NCBI GenBank assembly: GCA_020024815.1
Contig: JAHHTE010000027.1
Span: 1-18,554 of the forward strand
Length of the DNA stretch: 18,554 nucleotides
DNA from: Mailhella sp.
Lineage (GTDB): Bacteria > Desulfobacterota > Desulfovibrionia > Desulfovibrionales > Desulfovibrionaceae
Direction of reading: 5' to 3'
A program made the position numbers and the translations under genes. Positions 7,717-15,038 of this stretch are shown here, piece by piece (position 1 is the stretch's first letter; each line of letters begins with the position of its first letter). A model generated the notes under the pieces. It searched no databases and was not told where the DNA came from. It was given only the letters and a program-made list of their open reading frames with translations.

Positions 7717-7734
7717 TTGGCACACAGTATGCTT
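7717..7734 (+). promoter_or_regulatory. Sigma-54 (-24/-12) promoter of the TPR gene
   Basis: TTGGCACACAGTATGCTT has the GG (7719-7720) and GC (7731-7732) doublets at the fixed 10-bp separation and matches TTGGCAC-N4-TTGCTT with one difference (A for T before TGC). RNA would start near 7744, about 44 nt before the TPR start codon. Such promoters need an enhancer-binding activator. Confidence 0.75.
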
Positions 7735-7787
7735 AAAGGTGAGTATGCCAGAAAGGCACGAATAAACTACATGGAGGGGAAAAGACC

Positions 7788-8348
7788 ATGAGTAATTTAT
7801 TAGATTATGAAATCAACAAGGAATTAGGCGAATGCTACCTTTTCATGGGTGAGTATGAAAAAGCAAAAGAATACTACGAAAAAGCAGCAGAAAATAATAA
7901 TGAATTCTCAGCGCCACAAATGGGATTAGCAACAATAGCTGTGCAAGTAGGTGATCTTGATACTGCCATTTTCCATTATCAAAAAGCATTAGAAATTGAA
8001 AAAGCTGATAATGCTTTTACAGGTCTTGGACTTATTGCTATGACAAGAGAAATGCATGCAGAAGCATTTGAATATTTCAAAAATGCTCTTGATTTGAATG
8101 CAAAAAATACTGTTGCTCTTGGTGGTATGGTTCAAGAAGCTTATGCACTCAAAAGAGTTGCAGATGTTGTTTCTTATGTAGAAAATTTTTATAAGGAAAC
8201 CAAAGATCCACAAATTAAAATTACTTTAGCTGGTTGCCTTATTAACTTAAATAAAAAAGAAGAAGCAAAAGCTCTTTTAGAAGAAGCTTTAGCTGAACTT
8301 CCTGATAACGAAGACGCAAAAGATTTATACGCATTTATTGCAGCATAG
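7788..8348 (+). CDS. Tetratricopeptide repeat (TPR) protein
   Basis: A 186-residue, probably cytoplasmic helical-repeat protein. It has no signal peptide or membrane segment. ATG 7788 follows a strong GGAGGGG ribosome site (7773-7779). About five TPR-like units are visible: residues 8-40 (GECYLFMGEYEKAKEYYEKA), 43-75 (GDLDTAIFHYQKALEI), 76-108 (AEAFEYFKNALDLN), a diverged unit 110-143, and 144-178 (KEEAKALLEEALAELP). TPR stacks bind partner proteins; nothing here names the partner. It stands alone behind a sigma-54 promoter and is followed by a structured RNA stretch and a terminator at 8598-8631. It therefore appears to be a single-gene unit under a specific activator, such as those that respond to nutrient, stress or motility signals. 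The function is unknown. Confidence 0.9.
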   Translation: MSNLLDYEINKELGECYLFMGEYEKAKEYYEKAAENNNEFSAPQMGLATIAVQVGDLDTAIFHYQKALEIEKADNAFTGLGLIAMTREMHAEAFEYFKNALDLNAKNTVALGGMVQEAYALKRVADVVSYVENFYKETKDPQIKITLAGCLINLNKKEEAKALLEEALAELPDNEDAKDLYAFIAA

Positions 8349-8349
8349 A

Positions 8350-8447
8350 AATTCCCCTCCCGGTCTTTCAACTCTGTTGTTGGCGCTCAGATTTGAAAGA
8401 TCTCACCCCGTCTAAATGCGAGGCGGGGTGAATCCAAAGGGGTGATT
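8350..8447 (+). ncRNA. Predicted three-way-junction RNA element after the TPR gene
   Basis: Starting 2 bases after the TPR stop codon, three stems fold around one junction. P1 pairs 8350-8358 with 8438-8447 (AATTCCCCT/AGGGGTGATT, one bulge). P2 pairs 8362-8371 with 8393-8402 (10 bp, with a possible TCTG/CAGA extension). P3 pairs 8403-8413 with 8421-8431 (11 bp, TCACCCCG/CGGGGTGA core). No U-tract follows, so it is not a plain terminator. The 3' strand of P1 holds AAAGGGG, which could serve as ribosome site for a short GTG-started frame at 8450-8509 and would be masked when P1 forms. I do not recognise an RNA family. The rest, 8448-8597, is AT-rich with weaker stems (ACAATGGA 8458-8465 with 8518-8525; GGTAA/TTACC 8550-8577). 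Confidence 0.45.
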
Positions 8448-8597
8448 ATGTGAGTAAACAATGGAGTTTTTTTCATAATCAGTTGCATTATACGGTATGG
8501 AATTGTTGATAACATTATCCATTGTATGAAAAGCGTAAAATTTATATTTGGTAAGCGTGATATTTCATGTTATTACCCCAAATATGTGCCTATATTG

Positions 8598-8631
8598 GAA
8601 AATGCTCTTATTTAAGGGCATTTTCTTTTTT
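8598..8631 (+). terminator. Rho-independent terminator before the M23 gene
   Basis: GAAAATGC (8598-8605) pairs with GCATTTTC (8618-8625), extended inward to 12 bp around an ATTT loop, and is followed by six T. It closes the TPR/structured-RNA transcript. Confidence 0.92.
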
Positions 8632-8649
8632 AAATTGAAAATTAATTTC

Positions 8650-8678
8650 TTTACAGCTTTTTTTTATTACGTTAAAAT
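8650..8678 (+). promoter_or_regulatory. Sigma-70 promoter of the M23 peptidase gene
   Basis: TTTACA (8650-8655), a 17-bp spacer and TAAAAT (8673-8678) each match consensus in five of six bases. The expected RNA start is about 8685, the A of the ATG itself, which implies a leaderless message. Confidence 0.6.
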
Positions 8679-8684
8679 ATTGTA

Positions 8685-10229
8685 ATGAAAAATTTATTAC
8701 CATTTTTATTTAATTCTTTTGGCAAGGTCTTTTTTTCGGTTTTGCTAGTGTGTTCTTGTGTTGTTGTAAATGCTTATGCTTCAAATAATGAAAATCAAAA
8801 TCAAATTGAACAAAATGAAGTAAGTCAAAATGCGACAAAAAGTGTTGATCAACAACTAGATACAGCCAGTGATGAAACAAATAATGATGAGCAACTTGGC
8901 TATTATGATTTATATGCTCGTTCTAGTTTTAGATCTTCTTTAGGTGCATTAAGTGGGGATATTCAAGAGCGGGCTAATATTTTATTAGAAAGTTTTCAAG
9001 CAAAATATATAGCATTATTAGATAATTTATTTTATAATTATTTGCCTGTATTTATTCCTCAAATTCCACAAAAAAGATATCAAATTGAATTTACTGAAGA
9101 TTGTATGATTTTTAAATCAACTATTGAAAGTGGTGATAGTTTAGGGTCATTGCTTAATGGTTGGTATAGTCTTTCAATGATTTTAAATATTGTTGAGGAG
9201 TCAAAGGATATATATCCGTTAACTTCTCTTAGATTAGGCAAGCCTATTCTTTTTTATGTTGATAAAGAAAATTTTAAATTAAAACAATTTGAGTATCAAA
9301 TTGATTTAACACATAAAATTCTTGTTTCTTTTGAAAATGATACATATAAAGTAGAATTTCAGGAAATTCCTTATGATTATGAACTTGCTTATGTGCAAGG
9401 AAAAGTAAATGTTAATTTCTTTAATTCTGTTTTAGCTCTTGGTGAAAAAGCTGTATTTGCTATTCGTTTAGCTGATGTTTTCACGTATGATATTGACTTT
9501 GCAAGAGCAATTAGAGAAGGAGATACTTTTTCTGCTTTAGTTGAGAAAAAATATTTAGATGGACAATTTATTGGTTATGGTCGTATTCTTGGTGCTGTTT
9601 TTGTAAATAAAGGCAAAAAATATGAAGCCTTTTTATTCCATGATTCTGAAGATGACCAAAAAATTAGTTATTTTAATAGAAATGGTGATGCCTTACAAAA
9701 AGCCTTTTTACGTACGCCTGTGCATTTTACCCGTATTAGTTCACGTTATACATTAGCAAGAAAACATCCTATTTTGGGTTATACAAGACCACATCAAGGT
9801 ATAGATTATGCAGCACCAAAAGGAACGCCTGTTATGGCTGTTGGTGATGGTGAAGTAACAAGAGCAGCATATACAGGTGGTTATGGACATTTAATTATTG
9901 TAAAGCATAGAGCGGGGTTAGAATCTCAATATGCCCATTTATCAGGATATGCACCAAGTATTAAACGTGGAGCAAAAGTAACACAAGGACAAGTTATTGG
10001 ATATGTTGGATCAACAGGTTTATCTACTGGACCGCATTTAGATTTTAGAATTAAGAAAAATGGTAATTTTGTAAATCCAGAAGATATTATTATTCCAAGT
10101 AAACCTCCTGTGCCTGAAAAACAACTTTCTCAATTTAAAGAAAATGTTTCTATTATTGAAGCGTATATGCTAGGAAATAAAAAACTTGATGAATTTGTAG
10201 CAGAAGAATGGCTACAAGGAATGCAATAA
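8685..10229 (+). CDS. Secreted M23 (LytM-like) cell-wall peptidase
   Basis: A 514-residue exported protein of the MepM/YebA type, expected to cut peptide cross-links of peptidoglycan in the periplasm. Residues 1-32 are a signal peptide (K near the start, then FFSVLLVCSCVVVNAYA). Residues 33-75 are an Asn/Gln/Glu-rich linker, and about 115-345 hold the substrate-gating region usual in this family (YFNRNGDALQKAFLRTPVHF near its end). Residues 355-475 are the peptidase: His370 and Asp374 (HQGID), His418 (YAHLSGY), then GPHLDF with His451 and Asp453. Most family members read HLH here, so a zinc-ligand His is replaced by Asp; Asp can bind zinc, but activity is not certain. There is no ribosome site before ATG 8685, and the promoter placement suggests leaderless translation. 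A terminator separates it from the pseudo-kinase gene. Confidence 0.9.
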   Translation: MKNLLPFLFNSFGKVFFSVLLVCSCVVVNAYASNNENQNQIEQNEVSQNATKSVDQQLDTASDETNNDEQLGYYDLYARSSFRSSLGALSGDIQERANILLESFQAKYIALLDNLFYNYLPVFIPQIPQKRYQIEFTEDCMIFKSTIESGDSLGSLLNGWYSLSMILNIVEESKDIYPLTSLRLGKPILFYVDKENFKLKQFEYQIDLTHKILVSFENDTYKVEFQEIPYDYELAYVQGKVNVNFFNSVLALGEKAVFAIRLADVFTYDIDFARAIREGDTFSALVEKKYLDGQFIGYGRILGAVFVNKGKKYEAFLFHDSEDDQKISYFNRNGDALQKAFLRTPVHFTRISSRYTLARKHPILGYTRPHQGIDYAAPKGTPVMAVGDGEVTRAAYTGGYGHLIIVKHRAGLESQYAHLSGYAPSIKRGAKVTQGQVIGYVGSTGLSTGPHLDFRIKKNGNFVNPEDIIIPSKPPVPEKQLSQFKENVSIIEAYMLGNKKLDEFVAEEWLQGMQ

Positions 10230-10230
10230 A

Positions 10231-10255
10231 AAAGGGCAGAAATGCCCTTTTTTTT
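10231..10255 (+). terminator. Rho-independent terminator after the M23 gene
   Basis: AAAGGGCA (10231-10238), loop GAAA, then TGCCCTTT running into a tract of T. The A-run on the 5' side also allows extra pairing with the T-tract. Confidence 0.9.
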
Positions 10256-10300
10256 ATGGTAATTCTTTGCATTAATTTAGAAAAGGTTAAATATGAACAC

Positions 10301-10329
10301 TTGCTCCTTTGTTAAAAATACCGTATAGT
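10301..10329 (+). promoter_or_regulatory. Putative promoter of the pseudo-kinase gene
   Basis: TTGCTC (10301-10306), a 17-bp spacer and TATAGT (10324-10329, five of six). RNA would start near 10336, downstream of the TTG codon at 10309, which supports ATG 10366 as the true start. Confidence 0.45.
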
Positions 10330-10365
10330 TTTACTATATCATTTTGGGAGTTTGTAATTTTTGCT

Positions 10366-13300
10366 ATGAAGCAGGTACAAATAAAAAGAAATATTTTTTT
10401 TGTTTTTATGTTAATTTGTATGGTATTTTGTAATCCTTTATGGATAAAAGCAGAAGAAACAGATATTTCTTTACCTAAAGGAAAAATTTTAACAGCAACA
10501 GCTACGGTTGAAAAAACTCCTGTATCACTTATTCCTTTTTTAGGCTATGCTTATAATTTAAAAGCAAAAGATGCAAAAAGTGCGTTAGCTCAAAAAAATA
10601 AATTTTTGCCTTATGATCCCTTTGAGTTAAAAAGAGAATTAGGCACATATTGGTTTCTTATTTCTTTTGATAAAATAAAAGATAAAAATGCACCAACAGC
10701 ATATTTAGATCTAGGAAATTTTTTACCTAAAAATAGTCATGTATTGGTTTTTTCAAAAGCAACTAATCGTTGGCAAGTTTTGGAAGATGTGTATACAGAA
10801 GGTAGAAAAAAAAATGGTGATACCTTTAATGTTGATAGAGAAAAAAATATAGGTATTTTTCATAGTGGATTATATGACTTAACTGCACTTCGAGATGGAG
10901 GGGAATTATTAATTTATTCACCGGGTATGCCTAGTATTTGGTTTGCTCCTAAATTAATATCACCAGCAAAAGCTCCTTTAACATTAGATAGAAGATTAAC
11001 ACCATTTTTGATGGGAATAATTTTTATATTAATGCTTTTTACTTTTTGGCGTGGAGCAAAAGAAGAAGGAGATGCAAGAATTTGGGCTTCTTTTTTATGT
11101 CTTGCTATACTTGTTCAATTTATTTGGGCAGTACCTCAAAATGCAAATGGTAAACTAGAATATATTGATATGATTGGTGTTATAGCTTCATGTTTAGCTA
11201 TTTTCTTTTTACCACATATAGGCAGACATTTACTTGTTACAGAAAAGAAAAGTCCTCATTTTGATAGCTTATTACAATTTTTAGCAATTCCTGCAATTTT
11301 TCCTTTAATTGTTTTATTCGTTCCTATTCCTGAATATTTATATGTTATTCGTTTTGCACCGTTATGGGCATTATATGCATTAGTGCTTTTTATTGTAACT
11401 ATTCCTTTTGTTTTAAGTGGTAAAAAAGGTGCAAGACTTTATGCTTTTTTTTGTTTGGCAATAGGAAGTGGTTGTCTTATTTCTCTAGCTTTAAGATTTA
11501 ATACTGAATGGACTTTTATTAATTATGCAGGCATTGTTCTTGCTATGATTGCTATCTTTTTAGCTCCACGACAAACTGAAAAAAATGTATATGATGAAAA
11601 ATTAAATCATGAGGATATAGTAACAGCTTTTGCTGAAAATAATGCAATTATGCGTGATGCCTTATATCGAGTTGAAGGTAAATTACGTGATCCTTTCGAT
11701 AGAATAATGCGTGAGGCATGTTTTTTAGATTTTAATTTAAAAACAGAAGATTTTTTTGATTCAATAGGTTTATTAAAAGAAAAAGAATTTGGTGATAGAT
11801 TTGAAAAACATACACTTAATGCTGTTGAGGATTTAACTAATAGAGCAGAAAGATTACAAGAACATACAAGTTCTCTTGTTTTAGCTTGTAAAGATTTATC
11901 AGGTATGCTTGGGCATATTACAGAATTAGCTCAAAAAGAACAAGCATATCAACAAGTAAATGAATTATTTAATATAAAGGCATTAGTTACACAAGCTTGT
12001 GATAATATTAGAGCAGAAGCCCAAGATAGACAGGTGGGGCTTGGTTGGTATATTGCTCCTAATATTGGCTTATATTATCGAGGAGATAAAGCAAACTTAG
12101 AGCTTGTATTATTTTTGTTACTTAGGGACGCTATTCGAGCAACAGAAAAAGGCATGATAAGTATACGTGTTCGTCGTGCTAATAGTCCAAATCCAGGACA
12201 TATTGTAATAACAATTAGTGATTCAGGAAAAGGTAGACCACCTGTTCAAAGAAGTATTTTAACATTAATTAAAGCATGGGAATTATCTTCTGCTTATAAT
12301 GGGGAAGTAGAATTACAGTCTTCACCAAATGGATTAAGTTTTTCTTTTAGTATGCAATGTCTTGCAATGGATCAAAATGGAGAAAAACCTTTATCTTATG
12401 CGTCCTTAGATGATATTGTGTTAACACAAAATGAAATTGTAAGTAATCAACAAAAGAAACAAGGACTTAGCGGAGGTAATATCGTTTTTTCTAAGGAAGA
12501 AGAAAAAACGCAATCTGCTATAACAGAAAGCTTTACGGGAAATTGCAAAGATACAGGTATATTACTTATTTCTCCTTTGGCTATTCAACGTCAAAATATA
12601 GCGTATTATTTAAATAAATACGAAATATGGGAAGCTCTTGATGTTGATAGTGCTTTGGCTTTTTATGAGAAAAAGCCTGCTGCTCTTGTTTTAGTGCATA
12701 GTGCTTTATCAGAAAATGGTTGTAATGCTGTTATAGCAGGAATACGTCTATTAGAGGATAATTTAGGTATAGCTCATGCTCCTTGTGTTGGTTTATATCA
12801 ATCAACAAAAGATATTGAATTTTTACAATTAGCTGGTTGTAAACATATTTTGCCAGATAATATTGGGCGTGATGATTTATGTGTTGCTGTTTCAGAAATT
12901 TTGCAAGATAAAACAATCTCACCAATAACTGATGTTGAGTTGCCTCATCAAGTTATAAAAAAAGCTTCTAAAGAAGTTGAACAAGCTGTAAAAAAACAAA
13001 TTAATAGACAAAGAATTTACGTGGGAACTGTTGTAGACGGTGCAGTTGCTTCTTTACCTGACGAGAAAAAGCGTGAGGAAATAGTAATTAATAATAAATT
13101 AGCTCAAGATGTTATTAATCATCAAGCAGTAGAAAATATAGAAAAACAAAAAGAAGAGCAACCAGTTGAATTAAATGAGGGCAAAAAAGGATTATTTGGT
13201 AAAATTATAAATGGATTTAAAGCAAAACCTGTTGAAATTTCTTCACAAGAAATGGAAGATGATGAGTTAGTGGGAGAACCACAACCAATTAATACGCAAT

Positions 13301-14328
13301 ATTCTAATACAGATAGTAATGAGCTTTCTTTAGCAAATGATTTTATAAAGCCAAATCATGAAGAACAAGGTGAAGATATTTCTTCATTACAAGAAAATAC
13401 TGAACCTAATAAAGAAGAACAAGAAGTTGTAGAGAATGATAATACAGTAGAATCTAATGAATTAGTGGAAGAACTAGAACCTAACAATGTTTTAAAGGAA
13501 CGTGAGAAAACAATTCTTTCTCAAGCAGAAAATATACAAGAGCAAGAATATAATGTTGCATTACAAGATGATATAAATTCTTATGTGGAAGAAGAAATAA
13601 ATGATTCATTACAAAAAAAACAAGAAGAAGATATTCCTCCACAAGGTTTACAATTAGTTGTTGATAATATTACAGATGTGGAAACAATAGAAGAAAGTCC
13701 ATTATTTATACAATCTGATTTGCTTACAACAGATGAACTTTCTTATGAAGAAGTTAAAGAACAAATAGAAGATGAAATAGATAATTCTCTTGAAAATGAT
13801 GAACATTCTTTAAAAGATTTAGTTTTAGTTGGGTTAGATGATATTCAAGAGAAAAAAGAAGATCAAGAAGTAGCTGTAAAAGAAAGCAATACGTTAAATG
13901 ATGAAAAATCTTTTTTAAGTCTTGGTGAAGAGAATAAAGATCAACAAACGAATATAACAGAGCAAAAAAATTCTGCTATTGAAAATAATAGTGTACAAAT
14001 TGAGCAGATAGAACAAAGTAATGTAGAGCCAAAAACAGAAGAACATGCTATTATTGATTTATCAGAAGATATGTTAGTAGAAACAGGTTTGATAAGCTTT
14101 GGTTCACAAGAAGAACATTCTGAGCATAAAGGTAAACATAAAAAAATAAATAAGAAAAAGCATAAAAAACATAAAGAACGTAAAGAATATCATGAGCATA
14201 CACATAATAGTGGTTTAGATATTATGCTAGATGATGTGCATATTAAAGAAAAGAAAGAAGATAGTTCAGTTGAACAAAAAAGTTCTTTAGATTCATTATC
14301 TTTTTTTCCAGAGCAAAAAGATAAATAA
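10366..14328 (+). CDS. 7TMR-DISM-like membrane pseudo-hybrid histidine kinase with acidic tail
   Basis: A 1320-residue inner-membrane protein with the layout of a hybrid sensor kinase. ATG 10366 gives a clean signal peptide (MKQVQIKRN, FFVFMLICMVFC, KAEE); its only ribosome-site candidate, TGGGAG, is 15 bp away. Residues about 32-200 form a periplasmic domain like 7TMR-DISM sensors, 205-405 a multi-helix membrane block, and 410-560 a helical region. The H-box equivalent reads EGKLRDPFDRI, with Gly438 where the phospho-His should be. The ATPase-like domain (about 565-675) has LLLRDAIRAT, with Asp588 where the Mg/ATP-binding Asn belongs, but keeps DSGKG (619-623). Residues 729-850 resemble a receiver whose acidic pocket and phospho-Asp are replaced (TGILLISP; His778). 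Residues 850-1250 are Glu/Asn/Gln-rich and probably disordered, followed by a His/Lys cluster (1251-1281). It probably signals without phosphotransfer or acts as a scaffold. It follows the M23 peptidase gene. Domain calls are by pattern. Confidence 0.85.
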   Translation: MKQVQIKRNIFFVFMLICMVFCNPLWIKAEETDISLPKGKILTATATVEKTPVSLIPFLGYAYNLKAKDAKSALAQKNKFLPYDPFELKRELGTYWFLISFDKIKDKNAPTAYLDLGNFLPKNSHVLVFSKATNRWQVLEDVYTEGRKKNGDTFNVDREKNIGIFHSGLYDLTALRDGGELLIYSPGMPSIWFAPKLISPAKAPLTLDRRLTPFLMGIIFILMLFTFWRGAKEEGDARIWASFLCLAILVQFIWAVPQNANGKLEYIDMIGVIASCLAIFFLPHIGRHLLVTEKKSPHFDSLLQFLAIPAIFPLIVLFVPIPEYLYVIRFAPLWALYALVLFIVTIPFVLSGKKGARLYAFFCLAIGSGCLISLALRFNTEWTFINYAGIVLAMIAIFLAPRQTEKNVYDEKLNHEDIVTAFAENNAIMRDALYRVEGKLRDPFDRIMREACFLDFNLKTEDFFDSIGLLKEKEFGDRFEKHTLNAVEDLTNRAERLQEHTSSLVLACKDLSGMLGHITELAQKEQAYQQVNELFNIKALVTQACDNIRAEAQDRQVGLGWYIAPNIGLYYRGDKANLELVLFLLLRDAIRATEKGMISIRVRRANSPNPGHIVITISDSGKGRPPVQRSILTLIKAWELSSAYNGEVELQSSPNGLSFSFSMQCLAMDQNGEKPLSYASLDDIVLTQNEIVSNQQKKQGLSGGNIVFSKEEEKTQSAITESFTGNCKDTGILLISPLAIQRQNIAYYLNKYEIWEALDVDSALAFYEKKPAALVLVHSALSENGCNAVIAGIRLLEDNLGIAHAPCVGLYQSTKDIEFLQLAGCKHILPDNIGRDDLCVAVSEILQDKTISPITDVELPHQVIKKASKEVEQAVKKQINRQRIYVGTVVDGAVASLPDEKKREEIVINNKLAQDVINHQAVENIEKQKEEQPVELNEGKKGLFGKIINGFKAKPVEISSQEMEDDELVGEPQPINTQYSNTDSNELSLANDFIKPNHEEQGEDISSLQENTEPNKEEQEVVENDNTVESNELVEELEPNNVLKEREKTILSQAENIQEQEYNVALQDDINSYVEEEINDSLQKKQEEDIPPQGLQLVVDNITDVETIEESPLFIQSDLLTTDELSYEEVKEQIEDEIDNSLENDEHSLKDLVLVGLDDIQEKKEDQEVAVKESNTLNDEKSFLSLGEENKDQQTNITEQKNSAIENNSVQIEQIEQSNVEPKTEEHAIIDLSEDMLVETGLISFGSQEEHSEHKGKHKKINKKKHKKHKERKEYHEHTHNSGLDIMLDDVHIKEKKEDSSVEQKSSLDSLSFFPEQKDK

Positions 14329-14361
14329 ATGAAGTACGATAAACAGTATGTTATAATAATT

Positions 14362-14444
14362 TCTTGAGAGGGGAACTTTTGAAAAAGTTCCCCTTTCAAA
14401 CTCTTCCCTAAACTCTTTTGTATACAAAAGAGCTTTTGTTTTTC
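14362..14444 (+). repeat. Two-hairpin intergenic element, copy 2, with terminator
   Basis: Hairpin 1 (14364-14399) pairs TTGAGAGGGGAACTTTT with AAAAGTTCCCCTTTCAA, and is followed by the second C-run CTCTTCCCTA. Hairpin 2 pairs CTCTTTTG (14413-14420) with CAAAAGAG (14425-14432) and runs into CTTTTGTTTTT. It is nearly the same as the element after kdsD, without about 20 bases between the hairpins, and should end the pseudo-kinase transcript. Confidence 0.85.
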
Positions 14445-14569
14445 CACATTATAAAAAATAACATTGATTATATTTTAATATAGAGTGTATATCCAAATTT
14501 TTTAGAATTACTTTAACGTATTAGGCTTATAAAATAAAAAATATTTTCATAAAATCACTGTCTTAATAA

Positions 14570-14624
14570 GTTTCACTCTCTGTAAGCGAGGGGAGCGAAG
14601 CGACTTGCTGAAAGAGTGTGAAAC
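14570..14624. other. GC-rich hairpin at the edge of the gene-free island
   Basis: GTTTCACTCT (14570-14579) pairs with AGAGTGTGAAAC (14613-14624), with a two-base bulge, enclosing GAGGGGAGCGAAGCGAC. A further GGGGGG/CCCCCC hairpin follows at 14639-14654. There is no open frame. This begins a stretch of clearly higher GC than the rest of the window. Confidence 0.5.
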
Positions 14625-14643
14625 AGTGGGCATTGCTCGGGGG

Positions 14644-14733
14644 GCTTGCCCCCCGTTAGCTTACCACTCTGCTCGGGGCTAAGGGGTGAAACCTCTTATA
14701 ACACCTAATACTATGGAATAGTATAATAAAAAG
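14644..14733 (+). repeat. Diverged direct repeat, unit A
   Basis: This unit aligns with 14840-14922. Shared blocks include GCTTGCCCC-CGTT, the pair GGGGCTAAGGGGTGAAACC / GGGTTTAAGGGGCGAAGCT, CTTAT, ATACTATG and ATAGTA-AATAAA. The two units lie about 196 bp apart and differ at many positions. No coding capacity is visible. Confidence 0.6.
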
Positions 14734-14753
14734 ATAGTATCCTCATAACTATT

Positions 14754-14831
14754 TTAGGGGGATACCTCCCCTAAGACCCCGTTACAAGGGGAAGCAAAGG
14801 GGGATAAATCCCCCTCGCTCTCCCCCTTGTA
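14754..14831. other. Nested G-run/C-run hairpins between the direct repeats
   Basis: TTAGGGG (14754-14760) pairs with CCCCTAA (14768-14774), followed by a second C-run, GACCCC. Next, TACAAGGGG (14783-14791) pairs with CCCCTTGTA (14823-14831) around an inner GGGGGAT/ATCCCCC hairpin (14799-14814). The form is that of the dispersed elements elsewhere in the window, here packed in tandem. Confidence 0.6.
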
Positions 14832-14839
14832 GAACCCGA

Positions 14840-14922
14840 GCTTGCCCCTCGTTTCCCCTTTGGTCGGGTTTAAGGGGCGAAGCTCCTTATTAAACGTGAT
14901 ACTATGTTATAGTAGAATAAAG
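14840..14922 (+). repeat. Diverged direct repeat, unit B
   Basis: This is the second unit of the repeat described at 14644-14733, ending in ATACTATGTTATAGTAGAAT. Together the two units flank the nested hairpins. The whole gene-free region 14329-15038 otherwise holds AT-rich DNA, the two-hairpin element and the terminator at 14985-15018. Confidence 0.6.
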
Positions 14923-14984
14923 AAGAAAATGTTATATAAACAAGAAAAAAATAATTTAGAAATACATTCTAGAAAGATAAATAT

Positions 14985-15018
14985 AAAAAAAAGACCTTAA
15001 TTATTAAGGTCTTTTTTT
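14985..15018. terminator. Bidirectional terminator after secF
   Basis: GACCTTAA and TTAAGGTC pair around a TTA loop, with a run of A before and a run of T after. It can therefore stop transcripts from either side. It lies 21 bp beyond the secF stop on the minus strand. Confidence 0.9.
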
Positions 15019-15038
15019 ATATTTATCATAGTATACTT

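Noticed and set aside
8350..8631. tmRNA, SRP RNA or RNase P RNA in the gap after the TPR gene
   Set aside because: None of their conserved motifs (tag ORF with ALAA, GGAAG SRP loop, GAGGAAAGTCC of RNase P) is present.
10293..10328. 11-codon ATG frame with an AAGG-like ribosome site before the pseudo-kinase gene
   Set aside because: The likely promoter (TTGCTC-N17-TATAGT) starts RNA downstream of it, so it is probably not transcribed, and its sequence is unremarkable.
10309..10365. TTG-started N-terminal extension of the pseudo-kinase
   Set aside because: It has no ribosome site, would bury the signal peptide, and overlaps the proposed promoter.
14570..14925. tRNA, rRNA or CRISPR in the GC-rich island
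   Set aside because: There is no cloverleaf, no rRNA signature, and the two repeat units are too diverged and too few for a CRISPR array.
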